64,000 nucleotides of DNA from Anagrus nilaparvatae. Taxonomy: Eukaryota > Arthropoda > Insecta > Hymenoptera > Mymaridae. The position numbers and the translations under genes were made by a program. Where the stretch lies: NCBI GenBank assembly GCA_022575985.1, contig JAKSXM010000266.1, positions 2,232,001 to 2,296,000 of the forward strand. Direction: 5' to 3'. Of the stretch, positions 12,069-24,180 are shown piece after piece. The notes under the pieces were generated by a model. The model was not told where the DNA came from, made no database searches, and worked only from the letters and a program-made list of their open reading frames with translations. Position 1 is the first letter of the stretch, and each line of letters starts with the position of its first letter.

Positions 12069-13278
12069 TTACCTGGAAGCGTTTTTCTGTATGGGGTTGG
12101 GTGTATCTGGGTGAAATGGCGAGTGTGGATATATTCTGTAATCGCGGTAGTGATGATTATCCAGCAGTTGCATCGTATAGGGATCACAATATATATGAAT
12201 TGGAGGCAAAATAACTCGGTGACGGAACATGTCCCATTGTTGTAAATTAGCATGTAAATACGGGTAAGTGGGTTCCGAAGACACACTCAAAATTATTTCC
12301 AATCTAGGTAAATGCGACATAAGCTGTAACACATTCAATCCTACAAAATTTTGGTAACTAACATCTAGATATAACAAGGTGGGGAGCATTTGTAGAGTTT
12401 CATATTCTATATCTACAAATACCACAGATAAATGGGTTAAATGTGGCAAAATTCTTAGACTTTTCAGTCCTTGGGAACATAATAGAACGCATCCACTCAC
12501 GTCCAATACAAAATTGCAAATTTACCAAGTTGGTACAAAATATAAAAAAATCGGGGTCCTCTACATTGCTGAAAGGTATGCATAAAGACGTTAGGAATCG
12601 AAGATTGCTGATTGATTCAGTAACCACGTCATTCAACAGAAATGGGTTATATATAGAACTATATAAACGCAGTTCTCGTAACATCTCCCCTTGATTACTT
12701 AGTAAATGGTCAGAAATGTTTCCACGTACACATAGTTGTTCGAAGGGATAAACTGGTAAATGAAATTCTGCCTCCATTTCACCATTCTCGAAGGACAATG
12801 TAAAAGTTTCAACCTCTAAATCAGTTATCTGCATGGTCGCAAGAAAATCGGGCATCCATGCTAAATAATTAGTTTCTACTTTATGGAAAACAATGGTCCT
12901 TAAATTCTCACGGTTGTCTACCATCAACATTGCATACCTTTCCCGAAATACCAAACGACCGAAATTTACGTGTAAGCATCCGATATTCATTAATAAAACA
13001 TAATAGCATACGGAATACCAGTCATTGGTATCGTAGTTTACGTCAAATACGATGTAGAGAATTTGGGTTAACCACAACATGGTCTGAATAAGTTTATTAA
13101 ATCTGAATTCGCTGGACAGATAAATCGCCCCATTATCAAGGTTTATCCTATAACCTGCCTCCTTAAAATAGAGAGAAGTAACTCGATGGGCATAATAATC
13201 CTTTAAGTTATTTATTGATTCGCGTCGTGTTTCGCGGTGCTCAATGATTTGAATTTCCATATCTACCTGTTCGGCCAT
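12069..13278 (-). pseudogene. intronless leucine-rich-repeat-like protein, single frameshift
   Basis: A coding stretch of about 400 codons with better base composition than its surroundings. The likely start is the ATG at 13278 in a good context (CAAAATGGCC), giving MAEQVDMEIQ. The N-terminal half has no F-box or signal peptide that I can see. The C-terminal half has leucine-rich repeat spacing, e.g. MLRELRLYSS, NLRFLTSLCIPFSN, LKSLRILPHLTHLSVV and LQMLPTLLYLDVSY, roughly every 24-28 residues. The frame changes once. An A4 run at 12510-12513 (T4 on the coding strand) would restore continuity if it had one base fewer. The downstream frame is then open to TAA at 12069. Alternatives are a recent pseudogene, an assembly error, or a very short intron. 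LRR-only and F-box/LRR gene families are expanded in some parasitoid wasps, but this membership is inference. Confidence 0.6.
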
Positions 13279-14354
13279 TTTGGTTGAAATAGGAGAACTA
13301 TTATTTTTTTTATTTTTTTTTACGTTCAAGAATAGTCCTTTACCTATATACACATAAGAATTTATATATTTATTTATGACTATATACTTACATTGTTGTA
13401 CACACAGTTATTTATTACTTTCTGGGAGTAAAATAGTATATAATATGAGTCTTACAGGTCTGAGGAAAGACTTAACCAATTGTTATGGATAGATTGGCCC
13501 TGCGGTCTCAAGAAGTTTTTTCTTATCTAGTCTACTATAAAAGTAAATGAATAACGAAACCTTTATCCTTAAGGTCTTAAGAGCGTTAGAATTTTGCCTA
13601 TCGGCATCCTTGTCTTACTCATGTAAAAAAATACGGATTGCAACTTTAAATAAATAAAAAAATTTTTTCAATAATACTTAACTATTACTATTTAAAGCTT
13701 AAAAATGAATTTTATTAACTTAATTTTGGCATTAAATAAATTATTTATTATTTAAACAATATTATTTAATTATTTGTAAAGAAAATAAAAAAATAAGAAA
13801 ATATAATAAATGACTCTACCTCAATAGCAGAATAAACGTTAATTTTTTATACATTTTTTAAAGTAAACCATAAAAAATGACGGTCGATTGTAAATTTTAA
13901 GGTCTCTTTTTATTTATTAGGACATTATTTATCAACTCATAAAAAAAAATATCTAAGTTTTGTATTTTAAATGCTTTTTTTTCATTTTTTAAAATTCCCC
14001 ATAAGAGCCTGTGTTAATTTATTTTTTATTTATTTATTTTCTCAAAAAGTATTCGGTCAATTATAAAAAAAAAAATACGTCTAAAATTAAATTATATTTA
14101 CTTTACTTTCTCCAAGTTTTAGCTTTTGCATTTTAATTCTACCGCTCTTAAGACCTTAAGCACATATTATGAAAAAAATAATAAAAAAAAATAAAAAAAA
14201 AATAAAAAAAAAAAGTAAAATATTTATAAAAATTCAAAAAAATAATAGAAATTAAGAAATCACTACCACCTTTTTGCACCATGTAACGTTTAACCAACTT
14301 AAACTAACATCAACCATAACAATCAACTTTCATTGTTTAAGAACATATATCTTA
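13279..14354. other. non-coding upstream and spacer region
   Basis: Holds the presumed promoter of the minus-strand LRR-like gene, with no unambiguous TATA box among many AT runs. Inverted phrases CTTAAGGTCTTAAGAGCG (13568-13585) and CGCTCTTAAGACCTTAAG (14143-14160) are exact reverse complements about 560 bases apart. They suggest the ends of a small inverted-repeat element at about 13568-14160. Confidence 0.45.
13568..14160. mobile_element. possible small inverted-repeat element
   Basis: CTTAAGGTCTTAAGAGCG at the left and its exact complement at the right delimit an AT-rich segment of about 590 bases without genes. The adjoining bases GTTAGAATT and AATTCTAC extend the pairing imperfectly. 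This resembles a MITE; target duplications are not clear. Confidence 0.4.
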
Positions 14355-15401
14355 ATACTATATATATTTGAAAATTTATTTGTTTGTTTGTCTGTTTGTC
14401 TGTTTGTACCCTAATGACGCAAGAGCCACCGAACTGATTAGCATGAAACCGACGTCAAAATGAAGAAAAAAAAAATGCGGGTGACATAGGCCCTATATTT
14501 TCTGATTAGCTATCGCAGTTTTTGAGATATTTAATTTTTAGTATTTTTGAACTTGATAACATTTTTTAAAAATTTTATCAAAAATTGAAATATCTCGATA
14601 GTATCGAAAAATTTTGGTATCGCACTTCATAGTATTCAACTCAGCACTAATTTTTACGAATTCTCTGAAATTTTTATTCAAAACGGAGGTATCATTAAAA
14701 TTTTATAAAATATTTTTAAAATTTTTTACTATATATTATATATATTCAACTCAAATTTTAGGGTATAGTATATTATATTATTTGTTTGTTTTTATTATAT
14801 TATTCTATATTATATATTTGTTTGTTTGTATGTTTGTCTGTACCCTAATGACTCAAGAACCGCCGAACCACTTGATATGAAACCAGTGTCATAATAAAAA
14901 ATAAAAGTATTCGGATAACATAGGCTATAGTTTTCTGACTCAGCTTTCTTACTTTTGGAGATATTCAATTTTTACTATTTTTAGGATATATAAAATTTTT
15001 TGTAAATTTGCTTAAAAAGTGAAATACCTAAAAAATATGATTAAATTTTACTGTCACAATTGGTATTACTTAATTTGGCACTAATTTATACGTACTAAGT
15101 TAAATTTTTTTATTTTCTCTATTATAACTAGAGAATCAATCAGAACCTATAATTTTTCATTAATGTTTCACCTAGGCTGCTCTGAATAGTTTGAATGTGT
15201 TTGCATAATTATAAATTTGTAGAGAAACATGATTTTTTTAAGCAACAGAAAACTATTGTGAGTCTCATTCGAAAAATCTGAATGTATTTACATAATTATA
15301 AATTTGCAATGAAAAATGATTTTTTGAAGCAAAACAAACAGAAGGAAATGTGACACAGGGGGGGGGGGCCGAGCCCCCCCCCCTCCAACTTTTGCTAGTT
15401 A
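14355..15401 (+). mobile_element. Helitron, non-autonomous, with tandem 5' portions
   Basis: Starts in an ACTATATATATTTG context, followed by repeated TTTGTTTG/TCTG and TACCCTAATGACGCAAGAG. It ends with a strong GC hairpin (GGGGGGGCC GA GCCCCCCC region at 15360-15382), then CCAACTTTTGCTAG before TTAA, a Helitron-type CTAG 3' end. A second diverged copy of the 5' segment begins near 14810 (TACCCTAATGACTCAAGAAC), so the first about 440 bases are duplicated in tandem. No Rep/helicase coding is seen. Confidence 0.6.
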
Positions 15402-16568
15402 ATTAATACGTAGTTTATAGAATATTTTTTGAATTTATTGACCAAATGGATATCAGATTATTTTATTAAAAATTCATTATAATGAAATGACTATTAGCAG
15501 AATAATTTATTACGAAGTACTACCTTTTACTGATCAGCTGGCATAAGTTTTTTTTTTCAGTTACACGACATATAGTACATCAAGCATTACACACCGTGTT
15601 GCAAAGTACTATCAAAAAACTATGCTAATATTAAATTTTTTCCCCAGATTTTTTTTTTAAAAAAGCTTATTAGTTTTCTTTATATTTTGCAAAAGTGCAT
15701 TTAACTCGATTTTCATTAACGTTATATTATATACAGAAAAATCAATAAGAGAAGTTTTTTTTTAAGTGGTATCAGTCCAAGTTTTTTTTTTAAGTAATAT
15801 GAGTCCAAGTTGGATAATAATGAAGAGATGAAACATTCCATGTTTCTTAATTTTTCCTTTTTACTTACAATTTACATTTAATATATATAAAATAATAAGA
15901 TAATAATAAGGATGATGAATACAGATGGAATTCAATTAGTTTTGTAAATTTTAATAAAAAAAAAGAGTTTAATGGCTATTCTAAAAACCAAACCCAGTTG
16001 CATCATCTTTTATGTGTACATAAAAGCAATGGCAATAGTGCCCTTTTATTAGGTAATAATTTAATAAAAATAGATCAAACGCAAGCCTTTTTGTGTGATT
16101 TTTGAAGTTAAAAACTTTTTTCTTGAGAAATTGATTAAAAATAGGAATCAAAACATCCATGCATAAACCTTTAAAATATTATAGCTGTTGGTAATTTTAT
16201 AACCTTGGTTGTAAATTTCCCAATATTGATGTTGTCAGCTCAACTATAGGAATAAAAGCAATGAATTTTTATAAATTAGAGAAAATTATTCAAGATTTTA
16301 CCTGAATATGATACCAACACTGAGACCAACACTATTCGAGGCTTAAATTCCTTTTGATTAGTCATGACTTATTCAACCCAACTTATAAATATTTATAGAG
16401 TTTTCAGGTCTCTAAAAAAAAAATATATAAAAATAAATAAAGTTTTTTGTGTATAATTTGCATTTATAGAATTTATATATGTATTTAAATTGTTACCTGA
16501 TCTGGCTCTGAAGAATAAATACAAGTTTTAACTAAAGCTTATTAAAGCGGTACCTGAAACCATAAGTC
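15402..16568. other. AT-rich stretch, possible 3' part of a spliced minus-strand gene
   Basis: Nothing certain. Two minus-strand segments at about 16304-16375 and 16197-16243 are bounded by plausible GT/AG signals and are open with compatible phase, but they contain stops in neighbouring frames. Confidence 0.25.
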
Positions 16569-17303
16569 TAAGACGTCTCGAGCCCATGCACATCATAATG
16601 TCTACAAAGAATACCAAATCCTAAATATAAAACAAAAATATAATTTATGTGTTGGGTTAAACTTTGGTATTATTCAGATATTTTTCTTACTCCCTCTCAA
16701 TATTTTTCTTGTTGTTGTAATTTTTCTCTGCTGTTTAAACAGTCTTTGCTGATAAGCTTTCTGATTGGGCCTCGAGTCAGGAGAAATTGGTTTCATCATT
16801 ATAATCTAAAAAAAAAAAGAAAGTAACTCATCTCCCATATTCTTAGATCCGGATTAGTCAATCTTGATTTTTTGTTCTCTAAAAAGAAATAGTTGTATTA
16901 TTATTGACAATTAATTGTTTCTATTAGTCAATTCAAAGTCTTACCAATATTTCTTATATGCCGTATTAAAAATTGCATAAATCCTTTATTCCAGTTTTCC
17001 TCGAACCAAAAATCAAATGGTATTTATGGACAAATTAAATGATTCTTATGATAATATAGAAGTAAGTACTAAGAATAGTTCTTGTTTCTGATGAGGTTTT
17101 AATTTTTGCGTTATGCTAAAAATAAGTTTATTTTTCAAAGGAATTTCATAAACTCCATGAAATTTCTTGGATTCTATAACAAAAATAGAGAAAAGTATTG
17201 ATTGAAATAGGATGAAAAGAATTTTAATATATATATTGGTAAGCACTTACCTCACCTGAATCCAAATAATGTAATGTCTTGCTATTTCACCAGGATCTAA
17301 TAA
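16569..17303 (-). other. candidate spliced gene of short exons (or pseudogene)
   Basis: Not a recognised family. On the minus strand, several segments stand out by higher GC content and by flanking splice-like signals. At about 17303-17257 a segment reads PGEIARHYIIWIQ and ends at GAG|GTAAGT. At about 17014-16943, PFDFWFEENWNKGFMQFLIR ends at ATTG|GTAAGA. At about 16882-16835 a segment includes SRLTNPDLRIWEM. At about 16809-16695 one begins after CTTTTTTTTTTTAG and includes SPDSRPNQKAYQQRLFKQQR. At 16621-16569 the last begins after TATATTTAG, reads GILCRHYDVHGLETS and ends in TAG. The last two join in a consistent phase across a roughly 75-base GTAAGA…TTTAG intron. Stops between some earlier segments mean it may be decayed. 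Similar short exon-like segments continue to about 18275. Confidence 0.3.
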
Positions 17304-18902
17304 CTTTATTTAGTTTTTTTTGTATATTTACAAAAACCTAAGCGGTAATAGACAAGTATTTCTTTATAACTAAGTAAAATTTGGTGAATGGTAAAGAAAA
17401 TTATTACAGCTAATTAATGTAAATGGATTAAATTTTTGTTAAAAACAACAATAATATCATGACTCCAAACAATAATCCACATAAGTTTACACTGCAGACA
17501 TTTTGTTTATATAAAGAAATTATATATAAATACAAGGTTGACCATCAACGTATAAGGTTGATGCTATGCGAAAAATATGGGAACATGAATAACTACCCAC
17601 TGGCACCTCTAGTGACTGAAACATATTATTTTTTTTTTAGGAAAATTAAAAGCCGGAAATACTATGTTCTAATTAAATGAATGGAAAATTAAGTTGTTGC
17701 TTATATTTATTGTTATCAGGTATTTTGGGCACGATCACACAAAGTAAAAAAATATATATTAGGAATTTAGATTTTTTTTTTGAAAATCGAAGTATTTTAC
17801 TTGGATTACAGACCTAATAAAATAAGGGTACTAAATTGATGAACCTTAATAAATCTGATAAATAATCGCTTAACATACTAAAAAAAAAAGGGGGGGAAAG
17901 AACGCTGCCAAGTATTAGACACTTTAATCACTTACCAGCAATAGAAATTGTTCTTGAAGATTTTATCTATTTTATCTATTTTACCTGGTAAATACAATAA
18001 TTTTAAAAAACTAGTTTCAAAAAGTTGGCTACTATGTAAAAAAAAAGGTGGTCTATTTCATGGATTATACAATTGTTTTTTATTATTATTATTTTTAAAA
18101 AATTAAATTTGAGATCTCAAGGAAAAATGAAATTCTCAAATATGCAATACCTTTTCTCATAAAAGAAATTTTGTTTTTGAAAAGTTTCTAGGATATTTCA
18201 ATAACTGTTACTTCCACAGAGACAAATTAAGTAGTTATTTTTACGCCTTCTTACGGACCCATATAAAGGAAATAAATGACTAGAGATTGACAGATCAAAA
18301 TGGTTTTTCTATAAAAAAAAAATATATATAGATAATGCGTACAAAAATCATCGCGACCGATCCAAACAAAAAAAATAGGTTTAATATGGATAATTTCAAT
18401 AAGTCTAATTGTTGTAATGTTTTGAATTGCCTTTTTACATGGGGTTAGTGAGCTTCGAAATTGAACTTAAGTAATGTAATTTCAACAAAACAGAACCATT
18501 GAGAAAAACTTGGGAGTACCTTGACAACACCTGAGCGCCGCCACACGGGATAATATCTTGCTTAACTTTATTCGTGTAATCATAACGAGTTAATTTTTTT
18601 TTACTTTCAAGGCCCGTATACCAAATTTTTTTTTATCAGTAGAAAAATAGATTTAAAAAAAAAGGGGAGGTAACAAACCTTTTACATCAATTAATCTTTT
18701 ATTACATCTTAAAACCATTAAAAACCAAAATCATTATTTTTTTTGCAAATTCCATATGTTTTACGAATTTTGGTTGTTGAAATAAACTAAAAACCTTATA
18801 AAAAAACTGTATTAGGCAATTAATATGCAATAGAAGTACCAAGTTGGATAGTTTGAGTTATTTTTATTTTTTCCACTTATACTATACAAATTGTCATAAC
18901 TA
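17304..18902. other. AT-rich region with minus-strand splice-like signals
   Basis: No gene can be fixed. On the minus strand strong acceptor-like tracts occur, e.g. CCCCCCCTTTTTTTTTTAG at about 17880-17899 and CCACCTTTTTTTTTACATAG at about 18032-18051. Donor-like GTAAGTG lies near 17930. Together they bracket segments of 17-65 bases that are open in a compatible phase. Confidence 0.25.
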
Positions 18903-19240
18903 AGAGGCTGCGCCCACCTGAACCCCTGTAATTTTATTTTTCCAAAAATATGTTGTTTTAGATTATTCCTACATTCAACTGCTATGGTGACTTATATGAG
19001 TTGGGAATATATTATATATGTACTAAGCCTTTATAAGTTTCAAAAAAATATTATAATTTTCGACAGATTGAACCAATCGCCTTAAAAAAATAGGGGGATA
19101 CGTAAATAATATACCCGAATTGAATGGATTTCCTTTTGATAAAGTTTTTCTTTCTCTTGATTTTCAACTTTTATCACGTTATAGTTCTTCGAATTCGGAT
19201 AATCAAACAAAATTTAAAGATTTATATATATACAGGATAA
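18903..19240 (-). mobile_element. decayed Helitron copy
   Basis: GAGGCTGCGCCCACCTGAAC, CCCCTGTAATTTTATTTTTCC and GTTGTTTTAGATTA parallel the Helitron at 25315-26222. The far end AAAGATTTATATATATACAG corresponds to that element's 5' terminus. It is shorter and diverged. The open frame running through it is not a gene. Confidence 0.5.
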
Positions 19241-20026
19241 GGTATACGAATTTTTATATAATTTGGAGAATTGTGACATATAGTAGAGTAACTTTTTATT
19301 TTGGAAAAATAAAATAATCAAGTCAAAAATAAAAAAAAAGGGTATTGAATGAGTTTAATAAAGGGTCAAAATGCAACCTTGTTATTATTAATTAAAATAT
19401 TGAAAGATGTTGGTAAAATGCATGGTACAAAGTTAATACACACATATATTTCCTGGTTATAATAAAAATTAATCTTATACGCGTAAATTTTTTTTTGCCG
19501 TGCCAAAAAAAGGGGGGTTAAGAAATCCCATATAGATTAAAATGAAAGATTGTGTAAAATTGAGAAATTCTGATTTTATTACAGATCACATTATAAAGTA
19601 TTGAATGGAAGAAAATCTATAAAAATGATTTTAAATTAATTCTTAAGGAGATACCCCAGCCAAATGTTTATTTTTTAAAAAAATATATAATTAATATTAA
19701 TCTCAGAAGTTAGTGATTGAACACGTAAAATTTTTTTTTTACTAAAACTAATTTTTTTTTCTCAGGATCTGAAAGGTCTTTTGAGACGTACTTTAGTGAA
19801 AATTTTTGCTAAAAAGAAAAAAACAAAAATGCTATCGATTTGAATTTTTTTTTCAGAGTTAAAATCGTCTGAAGCTAAATAAAAAAAAGTCAAAGTATAA
19901 ACACTAAAAAACTTATGACCCGTTTGTGTAACTACACAACCAACGAGCATGGAACATGTTCACTAATAACTAACACTGATAATAAAGTATCTATTCTGTT
20001 CATAATATCAATATTTATATCCAAGT
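19241..20026. other. AT-rich non-coding stretch
   Basis: No gene is seen. Near its end, CATGGAACATGTT (19949-19961) is the reverse complement of a phrase at about 21613-21625 on the far side of the minisatellite. Confidence 0.45.
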
Positions 20027-21450
20027 ATTTCTGCACTAAAGTTCTTTAGAGACTTCTGCGCCAATGGTCCCTAAGTACTTCTGCACCGAAGGTCTTTAGG
20101 GAATTCTGCACCATAGGTCCCTAGGTACTTCTTCACCAATGCTCCCTAAGTACTTCTGCACCAAAGGTCTTTAGGGACTTCAGCACCATAGGTCCCTAGG
20201 TACTTCTACACCAATGCTTCCTAAGTACTTCTGCACCAAAGGTCTTTAGAGACTTCTGCACCCTAGGTACTTCTGCACCAAAGGTCTTTAGGGACTTCTG
20301 CACCAAAGGTCTTTAGTGACTTCTGCACCAATGGTCCCTAAGTACTTCTGCACCAAAGGTCTTTAGGGACTTCTGCACCATAGGTCCCTAGGTACTTCTG
20401 AACTAATGCTCCCTAGGTACTTAGAGACTTCTGCACCCTAGGTACTTCTGCACCAAAGGTCTTTAGGGACTTCTGCACCATAGGACCCTAGGTACTTCTA
20501 CACCAATGCTTCCTAAGTACTTCTGCACCAAAGGTCTTTAGAGACTTCTGCACCCTAGGTACTTCTGCACCAAAGGTCTTTAGGGACTTCTGCACCATAG
20601 GTCTCTAAGTACTTCTACACAAATGCTTCCTAAGTACTTCTGCACCAAAGGTTTTTAGGTACTTCTGCACCAAAGGTCTTTAGGTACTTCTGCACCAAAG
20701 GTCTTTAGGGACTTCTGCACCAATGCTCCCTAAGTACTTCTGCACCAAAGGTCTTTAGGGACTTCTGCACCATAGGTCCCTAGGTACTTCTACACCAATG
20801 CTTCCTAAGTACTTCTGCACCAAAGGTCTTTAGAGACTTCCGCACCATAGGTCCCTAGGTACTTCTGCACCAAAGGTCTTTAGGGACTCCTGCACCAATG
20901 CTCCCTAAGTACTTCTGCACCAAAGGTCTTTAGGACTTCTGCACCATAGGTCCCTAGGTACTTCTACACCAATGCTTCCTAAGTACTTCTGCATCAAAGG
21001 TCTTTAGAGACTTCTGCACCCTAGTTACTTCTGCACCAAAGGTCTTTAGGGACTTCTGCACCATAGGTCCCTAGGTACTTCTACACAAATGCTTCCTAAG
21101 TACTTCTGCACCAAAGGTTTTTAGGTACTTCTGCACCAAAGGTCTTTAGGTACTTCTGCACCAAAGGTCTTTAGGGACTTCTGCACCAATGCTCCCTAAG
21201 TACTTCTGCACCAAAGGTCTTTAGGGACTTCTGCACCATAGGTTCCTAGGTACTTCTACACCAATGCTTCCTAAGTACTTCTGCACCAAAGGTCTTTAGA
21301 GACTTCCGCACCATAGGTCCCTAGGTATTTCTGCACCAAAGGTCTTTAGGGACTCTTGCACCAATGCTCCCTAAGTACTTCTGTACCAAAGGTCTTTAGG
21401 GGCTTCTGCACCATAGGTCCCTAGGTACTTCTGCACCAAAGGTCCCTAAA
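20027..21450. repeat. minisatellite, 25-bp unit with 466-bp higher-order period
   Basis: About 57 tandem units of consensus ACTTCTGCACCAAAGGTCTTT plus AGGG, alternating with variants such as ACTTCTGCACCATAGGTCCC and TACTTCTACACCAATGCTTC. Rare variants recur at a fixed distance. CTACACAAATGC is at 20615 and 21081, and CTTCCGCACC is at about 20838 and 21304; both pairs are 466 bases apart. This shows that blocks of units were duplicated together. There is no CRISPR-like spacer uniqueness. Confidence 0.95.
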
Positions 21451-21470
21451 TCGAAAATATTCTAAGTCCC

Positions 21471-21591
21471 ATTTGACCCCCCCCCCCCTTAAAAAGGACA
21501 AATTTGACCCCCCCCCCATAAAAAGGACATATTTAACCCCCCCCCCCTTAAAAAGGACAAATTTGACCCCCCCCCCCTTAATTTTCCAGTT
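21471..21591. repeat. 30-bp tandem repeat with long C tracts
   Basis: Four units of roughly 30 bases: ATTTGAC, then 10-12 C, then a TTAAAAAGGACAA-type spacer. On the minus strand this gives four runs of 10-12 G within about 110 bases. The open frame reading GGG-V-K-type repeats across it is a translation of the repeat. Confidence 0.9.
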
Positions 21592-24180
21592 TTGAAGTAA
21601 CCCCTCCCTATAAACATGTTCCATGTTAAAAGTTGTCACTATAATCACTTCGTAACTCAAAAACCTATATCACCAAAACTATCAAACTAAAGTGCTATGC
21701 ATTTGTTAAGGCGTTATTTTAAACAATTTTTTTTTGGGTTTTAATGTAACCCTTTCATTAGTTTCCTAGAAAACCAGTTTACGTTAAATAAAAAGGAATT
21801 TTTTTTTTCTTCACTTTATTATTATATGACGGAGAATATTTTTTTAAGGGGAAATATTAAAATATTTTTTTTATTATTAAATATATTTTCAACTTTTATC
21901 AAGTCGTAAACAATCAATATGATTTTTGCATTAAAATTTTTTTGTTGTTGTCATAGTTTCAAAAAAATAAATAAGAGATAAATTCGAAAATTTATAGATA
22001 TAAATTGTTAAAATTATTATCAATTTATAGAGTTGTAAAAAAATGAGTATGACTTGTGTAATAAGATATTTTTTTTTTTGGGAAATTTTTTTTTATAATT
22101 TGTTTTTGGTGATGTTATTACATCAATAAAATGAACATTAGAATTTTATAAATTTTTGGACAATTAATATGACTTTTTCAGTAAATTATTTTGGTTTTGT
22201 GAGATTTTTATTAATCAAACGAAATAAAATATACATTAAAAATTTACATCACATTCACATGACTCTTCGGCTATGTATTTGTTAAACAGTTATCTAAAAT
22301 TAATTGCATGGATTTTAAGTTTAAACCTGTAATTCCAGAAAGATCTTAAGAAATATCGCCTTTCTTTTTCAATTTTTGACCTTTTCATACTTGGGACAGC
22401 CGACCTAACCGAATTTTACTACTGTTGAGAAATTACGATAAAAATTATTTTTTTTTCTCATATTACGAACTGCAAAAATATATTTAATGACGGAATAAAA
22501 TTTTAATTTGTACTTTTTCATAAAATTCATAATTTAATTTGCAACACGGTCTTTTACAATCAAAAACTTGCCAACTTTCAATTTCTATAGCAGTGATAAC
22601 AAAATCTAAACTAATTCACCAAAACCAAAAATCAAAGCATGATATTTAAAAATTGATTAAAATTAAATGAAATGACGTACATCTGAATCAATTATTATTA
22701 CAACAAAGTATGCAGTTATTCAATTTTTAGAAAAATAGAAAAGATGTTAAATAAGATTTAATCTAATAACATTTTTTTTGAAACTATCGAGAAAGTTTCA
22801 TAGAAAAATCAACCGCAAAAATTATTTTCAATTTCGGTTAAATGTTGTTAGTAGGGCTAATTTTTGGGATGACAGGATTTTGTAATTTATAGGAAAATAA
22901 AATTGAAAATTTCTTTAAATCAAATTTATTAATAAAAGATTATTTTTTGGTAAAACAGAAATTAAAAATTAATATCAAGGAATAAAAAGTAAATAGAAAA
23001 TAATGAAGTTTTTAAATAGGGAAACTTTAATGGAAGTAAAGCAATCGTCCTAGTAAAAAAATAAAAATCTAGAATAAATTAAGCCCCTTATTCCAAAGGA
23101 ATAGCTCAATAATCAATGTTTTTTTTATATAAATATAGGAACACCAAACATAATATTGTTTTCACCTCAATAATTTTTTCATTTTATTTTATTTAAGATG
23201 TCATGTAAGACACCTAGAAATATAGTATATAAATAAATAAATAAAAAAATAACAAAGATGGAAATTTTAAAATAAATATTACTTATTTCTATAAATGGGT
23301 TTTCGATAAGAATAGCGAATTTAGATTTCAGATTTATTTAACTATTTTTCCCCAGAAAATAATAAAACTATATAAATTAATATATTTATCCCAAGCAAAT
23401 ATGCTTAAGCACACATTTTTTTTGAGATTCAAATCTTAAGAACTTACTAAATATACCCAACTAAAACTCTCAAAAAAAAAAGAGAACGATAATTAGGCAA
23501 ATATTTTGATAATATTTGAAAATTAATAATTTAAAAGCGTAATAACGCTCAAGAAAACCGATAATTTACCTATAATAAAGCTTAAGTGAAAGTTATAAAT
23601 TTTTAATTTAGAAAACTAGATTTTACTAGTAATTACTTAAATTAAACCAAACTTTTGGGAGAAATAATTCAAAGTTTACAGTTTTGGTAATATAAAGGAT
23701 GTAAGTTATGATAAATATATAACATCAAGAATAATTACATAAAATTAAAAATAATTACAGATTTGATTAAAATATTTAATATATACGAAATAAAATATTA
23801 ACGAGATTATCTAGTCAATAAAACATAGAAATATTGAACGTAATTGTATTAATGATGAAATTGAAATTGCTAGGCCAATTTGTAAACAAATGGTATATTG
23901 ATTTTGTGGATACTGGTTAGCTTTACCTTTCAGTGTCTTTATTCGGCCAGACTGAAATTTGATATATTTGCAGAAGAAGAAGTACGGCTTACAAGCCAAA
24001 TTAAGATAATATTAGAGAAACATTTTTGATAATAGTACATGATACATAGAAATAATAAATAGTATAAGACAAGAATTTAGTGTAAAATATAAAGAAATTT
24101 AAATCTTAATTAATGTTATAAAATCTTAGGATAAAAATTGGATACAAAGTATACGAATAAGTTTTAGAGAAATAATTATA
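21592..24180. other. AT-rich non-coding stretch
   Basis: No recognisable gene or element end. Base composition is extreme and open frames are short. A small minus-strand open frame at 23811-23999 has no recognisable domain. Confidence 0.5.

Noticed and set aside
17046..17246. Open frame with a signal-peptide-like hydrophobic N-terminus
   Set aside because: It has no ATG (first codon GTG) and its start coincides with a GTAAGT donor and a pyrimidine-rich TTATAG acceptor, so the hydrophobic part is better read as an intron.
20027..21450. CRISPR array
   Set aside because: Units are contiguous 25-mers with variants and no unique spacers, in an insect genome; it is a minisatellite.
21421..21660. 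Glycine-rich small protein on the minus strand
   Set aside because: It is a translation of the C-tract tandem repeat.
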